From contig DAGJ01000005.1 in the NCBI GenBank assembly GCA_002495685.1, positions 1 to 5,122 on the forward strand: DNA of 5,122 nucleotides. The letters run 5' to 3'. The position numbers and the translations under genes were made by a program. The notes beneath the pieces are model-generated. The model was not told where the DNA came from. It did not search any database and worked only from the letters and a program-made list of their open reading frames with translations. Below are positions 1 through 5,044 of this stretch, piece by piece. The stretch comes from Methanobrevibacter sp. UBA412 (GTDB lineage: Archaea; Methanobacteriota; Methanobacteria; Methanobacteriales; Methanobacteriaceae). Position 1 is the stretch's first letter, and each line of letters opens with the position of its first letter.

Positions 1-313
1 AGAAAATACAAAAAAATTGTAAATTAAATACGTTATAACATAATAGTCACGTTAAGAAGTACACATAAAAAAATAGACAGAGTAATACACATAAAATACA
101 GATTCATTACATCTTACATATCAGACATAACAATCAAATATCACCACATCTACAAAACCAACATCAAATCATAATAATTAATATTAGATTCTCACGAACA
201 TTATAATAAATCAAATAATTGATTTAATACAATTTTATAAATATAATAAATTTAGCACATGCGAAAAGCAGTCATCAAAATTAATTGTAAAAATACATAA
301 AATTAAGACTAAC

Positions 314-329
314 GCCATAAACACATGGC
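314..329. repeat. Small inverted repeat GCCAT-N6-ATGGC
   Basis: Perfect 5-bp arms (314-318 and 325-329) enclose the loop AAACAC. It is one of the few GC-containing spots in the 1-636 region. It is short enough to be chance; it could form a small hairpin in a transcript of either strand. Confidence 0.25.
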
Positions 330-590
330 ACAACCTATAAGGAAAGTTACAACAAAGATAAAATCTAATAAAAATATTTGCAAAAACTAATATTTTAACA
401 ATAACTTAAATAATATAAAAGTTTTCAACACAAAAGCAATCCTAAAGAAAAATAATTAAAATATGAATGTTTAAACCAAAAATAATTTTCATAAAAATAA
501 AATTCATAATACTAATTAATCAAATTCTCATAAAAACTAGAGCATAAAAAATAGTTATAATATATTTAGAAAAAAACCTAATAAAGTGAT

Positions 591-632
591 AAAAAAAGTT
601 ATAATATTTATTTCAATTAATTTAAAATAAAT
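591..632 (-). terminator. Probable transcript end after the 157-residue gene
   Basis: Just past the TAA of the gene at 637, the minus strand can form an AT-only hairpin (arms 606-613 and 625-632, 8 bp, 11-nt loop). It is followed by a run of seven T (591-597) and a second T7 run (570-576). T-rich tracts are the usual archaeal termination signal, so the T runs matter more than the weak stem. Confidence 0.4.
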
Positions 633-636
633 TATT

Positions 637-1110
637 TTAAGAATCTTCATTATTAACTATTGTCTTTAAATCATTAACTTCATTTTTTAAAGTATCAATA
701 ACTAGTTTAATAACTCCTTCTTCAATTAAACTATATAAATCATAATCTTTAGTTATAATCTCATATTGACCTGTTTCTAATAAATCCATTAAATGAATAA
801 ATACATATTCTTCTTGCATCTTCTTAGATTCTTTAATCTTTAAATTTTCATATAAATTAAATAATAATCTTTTTACAATAGTAATAAATTGTTTTTTTTC
901 ATCATAATTTTCATCTAAGACATAATCAGATGGTAAAAAATCAGTTTTTAACACATATAAATTAGAACGATTATCTCCTTTATTACTATGTAATGCATAG
1001 CCAAAACCATCTATTTGGATTAAGTAAATATAAAAATCCTCATAGATTTCAATTTCAACTTTCTTTAATTCTTTAGGTATAGATAGACAATCTAAATTTT
1101 TAACTATCAT
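637..1110 (-). CDS. Hypothetical protein, 157 aa, acidic and soluble
   Basis: I do not recognise this protein and assign no function. The ATG at 1108-1110 is supported by GTGAT (1117-1121) six bases upstream, which pairs with the archaeal 16S 3' end, and by a TATA-like box at a fitting distance. There is no signal peptide or membrane segment. The first half (about residues 15-60) alternates hydrophobic and charged residues in a strand-like way (VEIEIYEDFYIYLIQIDGF). The second half (about 70-157) looks helical and is rich in Leu, Lys and Glu, ending in an acidic tail. There is one cysteine (C8). No metal-binding, nucleotide-binding or HTH motif is visible. It is separated from the MarR gene by 225 bp containing a T-rich transcript end and its own promoter, so it is probably a single-gene unit unrelated to the efflux module. 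Length, clean frame and signals argue that it is a real gene. Confidence 0.8.
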   Translation of the reverse strand: MIVKNLDCLSIPKELKKVEIEIYEDFYIYLIQIDGFGYALHSNKGDNRSNLYVLKTDFLPSDYVLDENYDEKKQFITIVKRLLFNLYENLKIKESKKMQEEYVFIHLMDLLETGQYEIITKDYDLYSLIEEGVIKLVIDTLKNEVNDLKTIVNNEDS

Positions 1111-1116
1111 ATTAAA

Positions 1117-1161
1117 ATCACAAAAAACACTTTTTTTATATTTTCATTACTGCTTTATATG
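1117..1161 (-). promoter_or_regulatory. Promoter and ribosome-binding site of the 157-residue gene
   Basis: The minus strand reads TTTACATATAAA across about 1154-1165, with the ATATAAA core at 1154-1160, a good archaeal TATA box. A start of transcription about 25 bases downstream would fall near 1132 and give a leader of about 22 nt. That leader holds GTGAT (1117-1121), six bases before the ATG. The three elements are mutually consistent in spacing. The transcription start is inferred, not observed. Confidence 0.5.
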
Positions 1162-1308
1162 TAAATTTAAAATTTTACTTAATAATTATTAAAAATTATT
1201 TATTAATTAAAATTATATTTTTAACTTATATAAAACATCCTATTATAATTATTAAGATAAATTAAAAAAAGTTTAAGTTTTATTTTATTATATATTATAT
1301 TAAATTGT

Positions 1309-1332
1309 AAAAGAATTAAAAATTAGAAAAAA
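1309..1332 (-). terminator. T-rich transcript end after the MarR gene
   Basis: Immediately after the MarR stop codon the minus strand carries successive T tracts (T6, T5, T4) separated by a few A/C bases. There is no clear hairpin. Archaeal RNA polymerase commonly stops on such U-rich tracts, so this probably ends the exporter/MarR transcript. Confidence 0.35.
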
Positions 1333-1335
1333 TTT

Positions 1336-1815
1336 TTAAAGTTTAGAAGGACATTTCAGATATAATGATTTTGTCATATCTATCATTAAATATTTAAAAT
1401 CTTTAATTTTTTCATCTGAAAACTCATCTCTTAAAGATTTCTCAAAATTTTCATCTATATCCTCAAATTGTTTTGCAAGATTTCTCCCTTGATCTGTAAG
1501 GACTATAATTTTAGCACGTTTATCTTCAGGATTGACTTGTTTTTTAATCAAACCTTTCTTTTCCACTCTTAAAACTAATCGTGTTATACTTGCTTCATTA
1601 ACTTTAAGAACTTTTGCAATTTTTTCTTGAGAACTAAAACCATATTTATTTATTAATGATATAAATAATCCTTGATTGTAAGTAATATCTAATTCTTTTA
1701 ATAAATAATTTAAATATTGAAGGTAAAATTTATTGAAAGTTGATATAGTAAAGCCTAAATTAATTTCATTTATATTAAATTTAAGTTCAGAAGTTTTTTT
1801 ATCCATTTTAATCAT
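1336..1815 (-). CDS. MarR-family transcriptional regulator
   Basis: This is a winged-helix DNA-binding protein, expected to act as a dimer that represses genes until it binds a small ligand. At 159 residues it has the usual family length. Helices around residues 17-40 and 115-150 would form the dimer interface. The core follows the MarR pattern: Q48 and the helix after it, SSQEKIAKVL (61-70) as the first HTH helix, VNEASITRLVLRVEKKGLI (72-90) as the recognition helix, and the wing with NPEDKRAK (95-102), where D98 and R100 are the typical D-x-R pair, then IVLTDQGR (104-111). The sole cysteine is C155 near the C-terminus. It lies 78 bp downstream of an MFS exporter on the same strand, so the exporter is its likely target; the paired palindromes at 3320-3409 are the likely sites. 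The start is uncertain: ATG at 1813-1815 or at 1804-1806; neither has a Shine-Dalgarno sequence, and the nearest TATA-like box would give an almost leaderless message. The inducer is unknown. Confidence 0.93.
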   Translation of the reverse strand: MIKMDKKTSELKFNINEINLGFTISTFNKFYLQYLNYLLKELDITYNQGLFISLINKYGFSSQEKIAKVLKVNEASITRLVLRVEKKGLIKKQVNPEDKRAKIIVLTDQGRNLAKQFEDIDENFEKSLRDEFSDEKIKDFKYLMIDMTKSLYLKCPSKL

Positions 1816-1834
1816 TTTAAAATATTTTGAGTAT

Positions 1835-1842
1835 AATATAAA
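1835..1842 (-). promoter_or_regulatory. Possible TATA box for the MarR gene
   Basis: The minus strand reads TTTATATT here, 19-20 bases before the first ATG of the MarR gene. Transcription would start about 25 bases downstream, at or within a few bases of the ATG, so the message would be leaderless or nearly so. That fits the lack of a ribosome-binding site. TATA-like strings are frequent at this base composition, so this remains tentative. Confidence 0.35.
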
Positions 1843-1851
1843 TAATTTTTT

Positions 1852-1876
1852 CTTTATTTGAAAAAAATAAATAAAG
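1852..1876 (-). terminator. Inverted repeat between exporter and MarR genes
   Basis: Perfect 8-bp arms CTTTATTT (1852-1859) and AAATAAAG (1869-1876) enclose a 9-nt loop that contains a run of seven T on the minus strand. It sits 18 bp past the exporter stop codon. It could attenuate transcription so that less MarR than exporter is made, or be a protein-binding palindrome. As a terminator it is atypical because the T run is in the loop, not after the stem. Confidence 0.35.
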
Positions 1877-1893
1877 AGTATAACATCTTTTTT

Positions 1894-3279
1894 TTATACT
1901 GTTGTGATTTTTTCTTTGTCTTTAATGAAGAATATTGTTAAAAATAAAGTAACAAAGCATAAAATAGTTACTACAAGTGATGTTATGTCAAATGCAAAAA
2001 TTGAAATATTATTATGTGCGATTGTTCCATTAGCTACAAAACTCATTATTACTGTTAAGACTACAGATCCTGATGCTGCTATTATTTGTTTTATTGTATT
2101 GTTTATTGCTGTTGCATCTTCAATATCAGCCATAACAATACTTAGTGACCAGTTGATTATTGCCATCATTCCTAATCCTACTCCTGCACATCTTAAAATT
2201 TGGCAGATAGCCATTGTTAATGCAGTAGTAGTCATATTGAAAAATATCATTGGAAAAGATCCTACTATTAATAAGATTGTACTTATAAATGATATTTTAC
2301 GTATTCCATATTTTTCAGCCCAAGAAGGACCGAATAAACTAAGAATTATCATTGCTATGCTTCCAGGCAATAATATTAAACCAGAAGTTGTTGCATTAAA
2401 TCCTTTTATGTTTTGTGCAAAAATTGGATAAATAGCCATGATTCCAATTAATAGAAAGTTCATTATTGAAATTATTAAAGTTCCAACTACAAAGTATTTA
2501 TTTTTTAAACTAGTTAAATTAAGTAATGGTTTTTTAAGTTGTTTTTGACGATACACAAATAGTCCTAAACATATTAACCCAATTATTAATGGTATGAAAA
2601 CTAATGCATAATTTAAATTTATTGAAATATTAGATACTCCAAACATTATTCCTGTACATGCTATTACAGATAATATGATAGATAATAAATCTAATGGATA
2701 ATCTTCTGTTTCAATTAATTTTTCAGCAAATAAACATATTAATGTTGTTATTAAAATTCCAAGTACGGTTAATACTTCAAATATTAATCTCCATCCACTA
2801 AAATCTACAAGTAGTCCACCTAATGTTGGTCCAAGTGCTGGTGCTACTCCTATTGTCATTCCTGCTACTCCCATTGTTACTGCCCATTTATCTTTTTCTA
2901 CAATTTTATAAATTGAAATTTGTAAGATGGGGAATAGAATTCCTGTTGCCGCTGCTTCTAATATTCTTCCTATAATTAATAGTGAAAAGTTTGAAGCTAA
3001 AAATGACATTATAGATCCAATTGTGAAAATTAATGATGCTGATAGAATTAATGTTTTTGTTGAAAATTTATGTGTTAAGTATGCTGTTGGAGGTATCATT
3101 ACTCCAATAGTTAGTACATAACTTGTTAGTACCCATTGGACCATTGTTGAACTTATATGGAAATCATTTATCATCCCATCAAAACTTGTGGTTACTATTG
3201 TTTGTGCCATATATCCAAGGCCAGTTAATATTAACATTAAAACTAAAGTTATAATGTTCTTTTCATGTTCTGTGTCCAT
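1894..3279 (-). CDS. MFS multidrug exporter, DHA2 (EmrB/LmrB/QacA) type
   Basis: This is an integral membrane drug/proton antiporter of the 14-helix DHA2 group, 461 residues from the chosen start. Helix 1 (about 9-27) is followed by D34 and an amphipathic stretch. QWVLTSYVL (48-56) matches the DHA2 helix-2 signature (W-x-x-T-x-Y). The loop 2-3 motif A is degenerate (AYLTHKFSTK, 66-75), as in LmrB/EmrB proteins. Motif B is RILEAAATGILFP (105-117). The antiporter motif C is GMTIGVAPALGPTLGG (140-155), followed by GWR (162-164). The remainder is a long series of hydrophobic helices ending in a charged KDKEK tail. An in-frame TTG lies 15 bases upstream (3292-3294), but its next codons are the GGAGG that serves the ATG at 3277-3279, so I start at 3279. 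The paired palindromes upstream and the MarR gene downstream point to ligand-induced efflux. The exported compound cannot be told from sequence. Confidence 0.93.
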   Translation of the reverse strand: MDTEHEKNIITLVLMLILTGLGYMAQTIVTTSFDGMINDFHISSTMVQWVLTSYVLTIGVMIPPTAYLTHKFSTKTLILSASLIFTIGSIMSFLASNFSLLIIGRILEAAATGILFPILQISIYKIVEKDKWAVTMGVAGMTIGVAPALGPTLGGLLVDFSGWRLIFEVLTVLGILITTLICLFAEKLIETEDYPLDLLSIILSVIACTGIMFGVSNISINLNYALVFIPLIIGLICLGLFVYRQKQLKKPLLNLTSLKNKYFVVGTLIISIMNFLLIGIMAIYPIFAQNIKGFNATTSGLILLPGSIAMIILSLFGPSWAEKYGIRKISFISTILLIVGSFPMIFFNMTTTALTMAICQILRCAGVGLGMMAIINWSLSIVMADIEDATAINNTIKQIIAASGSVVLTVIMSFVANGTIAHNNISIFAFDITSLVVTILCFVTLFLTIFFIKDKEKITTV

Positions 3280-3287
3280 ATTTTTTT

Positions 3288-3292
3288 CCTCC
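3288..3292 (-). promoter_or_regulatory. Strong Shine-Dalgarno site that fixes the exporter start
   Basis: The minus strand reads GGAGG here, followed by an 8-base A-rich spacer and then ATG at 3277-3279. This is near-ideal spacing and the best ribosome-binding site in the window. It overlaps the alternative TTG start at 3292-3294, which has no such signal of its own, and so argues against that TTG. Confidence 0.8.
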
Positions 3293-3319
3293 AAATGTTT
3301 TTTTTAAATAAAATATTTA

Positions 3320-3337
3320 ATTGCTTAGACAAGTATA
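3320..3337. promoter_or_regulatory. Probable MarR operator, exporter-proximal copy
   Basis: TTGCTTAGACAAGTATA (3321-3337) is an imperfect palindrome, with inner half-sites TTGCTTA and the complement of TAgaCAAG. It agrees with the second copy at 3393-3409 in 14 of 17 positions, including all of CAAGTATA. It lies about 40 bp upstream of the exporter ATG. MarR proteins bind palindromes of about this size, so this is a likely repressor site; binding itself is inferred. Confidence 0.65.
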
Positions 3338-3370
3338 ATTTAATGAGAATTCATTACCAATTTTTAAAAA

Positions 3371-3380
3371 GATATAAAAA
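3371..3380 (-). promoter_or_regulatory. Alternative TATA box between the two operators
   Basis: The minus strand reads TTTTTATATC here. If used, transcription would start near 3350, leaving a leader of about 70 nt, with the proximal operator just downstream of the start and the distal one upstream of the box. It competes with the candidate at 3428-3436. Confidence 0.3.
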
Positions 3381-3391
3381 AGCAAAAAAAG

Positions 3392-3409
3392 CTTGCCTAA
3401 GCAAGTATA
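3392..3409. promoter_or_regulatory. Probable MarR operator, distal and more symmetric copy
   Basis: CTTGCCTAAGCAAG (3392-3405) has perfect 5-bp arms CTTGC/GCAAG around CTAA, and continues into TATA as the other copy does. It is the better palindrome of the pair. The two copies are offset by 72 bp, close to seven helical turns, so dimers on both could lie on roughly the same DNA face. It abuts the expected transcription start of the TATA box at 3428-3436. Confidence 0.7.
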
Positions 3410-3427
3410 TTATTTTATGTAATATAC

Positions 3428-3436
3428 TATATAAAA
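3428..3436 (-). promoter_or_regulatory. Candidate TATA box of the exporter gene
   Basis: The minus strand reads TTTTATATA, close to the archaeal consensus. A start about 25 bases downstream falls near 3407, right at the edge of the distal operator, where a bound repressor would block polymerase. The leader would be about 128 nt and would contain the proximal operator. Confidence 0.4.
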
Positions 3437-3440
3437 CCTT

Positions 3441-3478
3441 ACAAAAAAAATTAAAAAAAGTGAAATTTAATTAAAAAT
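3441..3478 (-). terminator. T-rich transcript end after the zinc-ribbon pair
   Basis: Directly past the TAA at 3479 the minus strand carries T5, T3, T7 and T8 tracts within about 38 bases. There is no strong stem, as is usual for archaeal termination on U tracts. It separates the zinc-ribbon operon from the exporter promoter. Confidence 0.45.
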
Positions 3479-4114
3479 TTAATGAAGTGTGGATATTATA
3501 ATATTTACAGGATTATCAGATTTTTGAACACTCCAATCCAAATCATTAGACATTAAAGCAGTTATAGTTAATTGTTTACCCTCTTTAACAACATAATACT
3601 TATATTGATCTTTATAAAAACTCAAAGGAGCACTATAATGCTCTTCAGTTACACTTAAACCATTAATATAAACATTTCTTTGACCTACTAAAAGATACCC
3701 AGTAATAGCTTGATAATCTTGCTGATTATCCACACCAGGTATTATTCCTATAGAAGTTAACTCTTTAAAATTATTCATTAAGAGCATATCATTATTACTA
3801 TTTTCTTCATCAACTTCATAACCAAAAGGTAAATTAAATTTCCCTTCAGATCCTAAATCAACTGTTTGATTTAATGCAGTATAATAAATAATTGCACCTA
3901 TACTAGCTAAAACTATTACAGCAATAATTAAAATAATGCTTAAATTTTTTAAACGTACTTTATCATTTGGATTTAATGAATGATACTTAGTAGTTAATCC
4001 TTTAAAACTTAAGTTCTTTTCTGATTCAAGATTTTCTAAAGGTTTTCCACAATATTTACAAAATTTATCCTTCTTTGGTATTTCTTCTCCACAATTTGGA
4101 CAATAAAGTTTCAA
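3479..4114 (-). CDS. Zinc-ribbon membrane protein with an extracytoplasmic domain
   Basis: This is a 211-residue single-pass membrane protein. One zinc ribbon of four cysteines sits at the very N-terminus (C5-x2-C8, C19-x2-C22). A charged linker (24-57, ending in KVRLKN) follows, then one hydrophobic helix (about 58-81). The remaining 130 residues are polar, lie probably outside the cell by the positive-inside rule, and have no cysteine. This outer part opens with GSEGKFNLPFGYEV (88-101) and looks beta-rich; I cannot name the domain. Proteins built as zinc ribbon, one helix and outer domain are common in Methanobrevibacter and Methanosphaera, mostly without known function. The start is TTG at 4112-4114: no ATG or GTG lies in frame between the upstream stop and C5. 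GGGGG (4124-4128), inside the end of the preceding gene, is a plausible wobble-paired ribosome site nine bases away. The 4-nt gap after the upstream stop suggests translational coupling. Confidence 0.85.
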   Translation of the reverse strand: MKLYCPNCGEEIPKKDKFCKYCGKPLENLESEKNLSFKGLTTKYHSLNPNDKVRLKNLSIILIIAVIVLASIGAIIYYTALNQTVDLGSEGKFNLPFGYEVDEENSNNDMLLMNNFKELTSIGIIPGVDNQQDYQAITGYLLVGQRNVYINGLSVTEEHYSAPLSFYKDQYKYYVVKEGKQLTITALMSNDLDWSVQKSDNPVNIIISTLH

Positions 4115-4118
4115 AAAA

Positions 4119-4712
4119 TTAAGCCCCCATATTAATTATTTTATTATGAAGTTCTGGGAAAATTTCTTTTAATTTAAATCCTATGAAACTAAAAACAACA
4201 CTTAATATTACAGAGCAAGTTAAATCTGTTAAAAATTGGATGTAAATAAAATACATTGTAGCAGGCATTGAACTTAAAAAATTCATAAGAAGATTATAAT
4301 CTATAATTACTAATGATAAAACTGAAAGAATTAAACTGTAAATTAATAAGTCAACTAAGTTATTATTAATACTTAAATATCCAAGGATTAAAGCCCCAAT
4401 TATTACTGGATAAATGTTTTGTGAAACTAATCCTATTATACTATTTATTATTAATCCTATGAGAATTGGATAATATTTTTTATAGTATTCATCTGAATTT
4501 TCTACTTTGACTTCCTGTTTTGAGTTTATCTTTTCTATTTGACTTCCACATTTTTCACAATAAATTGCACCTTTTCTTAATTTCCCTCCACATTTAGGAC
4601 AAAAAAGGATCGGTGGTATTTTCTTAGCTTGTGATAGTTTACATCCACATTCTGTACAGTATTCCATTTTATTTTCATATTCTTGACTACATTTTGGACA
4701 AATCTTTGACAA
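4119..4712 (-). CDS. Double zinc-ribbon multi-pass membrane protein
   Basis: This 197-residue protein has two tandem zinc ribbons with identical spacing: C5/C8/C19/C22 and C38/C41/C52/C55, each C-x2-C-x10-C-x2-C. A charged linker (57-80) leads to three or four hydrophobic helices (about 82-98, 100-116, 119-138 and 154-178) and a short polar tail. The ribbons should face the cytoplasm. Function is unknown; such domains bind protein partners or nucleic acid in other families, but nothing here decides which. The start is TTG at 4710-4712: the in-frame TAG at 4716-4718 excludes anything further upstream, and C5 of the first ribbon requires a start this early. AGGGG at 4723-4727, ten bases upstream, is a weak ribosome site. 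The gene is first in a two-gene operon with the next zinc-ribbon gene. Their shared architecture and tight spacing suggest that the products act together at the membrane. Confidence 0.85.
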   Translation of the reverse strand: MSKICPKCSQEYENKMEYCTECGCKLSQAKKIPPILFCPKCGGKLRKGAIYCEKCGSQIEKINSKQEVKVENSDEYYKKYYPILIGLIINSIIGLVSQNIYPVIIGALILGYLSINNNLVDLLIYSLILSVLSLVIIDYNLLMNFLSSMPATMYFIYIQFLTDLTCSVILSVVFSFIGFKLKEIFPELHNKIINMGA

Positions 4713-4749
4713 GCCCTAGCAACCCCTTTATTGTTTTAAAAAATATTTA

Positions 4750-4757
4750 ATTTATAA
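4750..4757 (-). promoter_or_regulatory. Candidate proximal TATA box of the zinc-ribbon operon
   Basis: The minus strand reads TTATAAAT. Transcription starting about 25 bases downstream would begin near 4728, giving a short leader of about 16 nt that opens with the AGGGG at 4723-4727. This is a plausible arrangement but weakly supported at this AT content. Confidence 0.35.
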
Positions 4758-4799
4758 TAGTTAATCTATTGAGTGTTAATATTTAAATTCACCTATTAT

Positions 4800-4821
4800 T
4801 TGTTCATATATTATGGAACAA
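4800..4821. repeat. Palindrome TTGTTC-N10-GAACAA
   Basis: Perfect 6-bp arms (4800-4805 and 4816-4821) enclose ten A/T-rich bases; allowing one bulged base, pairing extends inward as CATA/TATG. It lies about 90 bp before the zinc-ribbon operon start and upstream of its proximal TATA box. The size and spacing suit a dimeric regulator. No matching copy was seen elsewhere in the window. Confidence 0.4.
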
Positions 4822-4909
4822 TACGGATTTTTAGATTATTTAAAAATAAGGATTCCTAAAATTTTTTAGAAAAAATATATATAAATAAAAGACCATATTC
4901 ATTATTATC

Positions 4910-4934
4910 CAGGTGCCTGTTTATATGTAAATTT
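4910..4934 (-). promoter_or_regulatory. TATA-like box followed by a CAGG-TG-CCTG palindrome
   Basis: The minus strand reads AAATTTACATATAAA (4920-4934), identical over 15 bases to the promoter of the 157-residue gene (1154-1168). Directly downstream sits the GC-rich palindrome CAGG/CCTG (4910-4919) in otherwise AT-rich DNA. If this is a promoter, the palindrome covers the space between TATA box and start site, a good place for a repressor. Transcripts would start near 4900 and give the zinc-ribbon operon a leader of about 190 nt. Confidence 0.35.
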
Positions 4935-4956
4935 TTTTTAGGACTCTTAAAAAAAA
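4932..4956. terminator. T/A hairpin, possible transcript end on either strand
   Basis: TTTTTTTTA (4932-4940) and TAAAAAAAA (4948-4956) form a 9-bp stem around the loop GGACTCT. Because the arms are T and A runs, a transcript of either strand ends in a U-tract. It could stop transcription arriving from beyond the right edge. No gene is visible there to confirm this. Confidence 0.3.
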
Positions 4957-5044
4957 ATATAAGTAAATTAAGCCTGAAAAATAAGAAAAACATATGTTAA
5001 AGTGGGATTTAATAAAAAGAGAGAAAAAATTTTTAGTAAATATT

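Larger units (their letters stand above)
1..636. other. Long gene-free region with A/C-rich plus strand
   Basis: No reading frame of useful length survives on either strand; stop codons are dense in all frames. The plus strand is heavily A-rich and holds far more C than G. From 125 to 186 there is no G at all on the plus strand, while about 14 C are present. The longest stop-free stretch I traced there (about 69-206) has no ATG and would encode an improbable His/Gln-rich peptide, so I do not call it coding. Apart from the terminator-like sequence next to 637 and a small inverted repeat at 314-329, I see no RNA gene, CRISPR array or mobile element. It could be decayed coding sequence, a long 3' region, or plain spacer. 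Confidence 0.6.
1829..1883. repeat. 8-bp direct repeat GAGTATAA flanking the MarR leader
   Basis: GAGTATAA occurs at 1829-1836 and again at 1876-1883, 47 bp apart, in the gap between the exporter and MarR genes. On the minus strand each reads TTATACTC, close to the TATACTTG edge of the operators before the exporter gene. They might be weak half-sites for MarR, but chance is quite possible in such AT-rich DNA. Confidence 0.25.

Noticed and set aside
61..96. ACACATAAAA at 61-70 and again at 87-96, considered as a repeat array
   Set aside because: There are only two exact copies with no regular spacer and no further units; it is not a CRISPR array.
69..206. Stop-free plus-strand stretch of about 45 codons
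   Set aside because: It has no start codon and an improbable His/Gln/Ile composition, so it is not called a gene or pseudogene.
1904..2431. Long plus-strand frame of 175 codons inside the exporter gene
   Set aside because: It lies antisense to a clear MFS gene; its hydrophobic composition mirrors the exporter codons and it has no ribosome site.
2927..3121. Plus-strand frame of 64 codons
   Set aside because: It is antisense to the conserved N-terminal helices of the exporter and has no supporting signal.
3265..3474. Plus-strand frame of 69 codons across the exporter control region
   Set aside because: It runs through the ribosome site, both palindromes and the T-rich transcript end; its Lys-rich tail is simply poly-A sequence read as codons.
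4813..4869. Short plus-strand frame of 18 codons beginning MEQYGF
   Set aside because: There is no ribosome site, it starts within the 4800-4821 palindrome, and it is too short to judge.
4856..4869. CTAAAA-TT-TTTTAG hairpin
   Set aside because: The AT-rich 6-bp stem has a 2-nt loop too tight to fold well and is expected by chance.
4840..4902. Short hydrophobic minus-strand frame of 20 codons in the zinc-ribbon leader
   Set aside because: There is only a weak purine stretch before the ATG, and hydrophobic Phe/Leu/Tyr codons are expected by chance in T-rich DNA.
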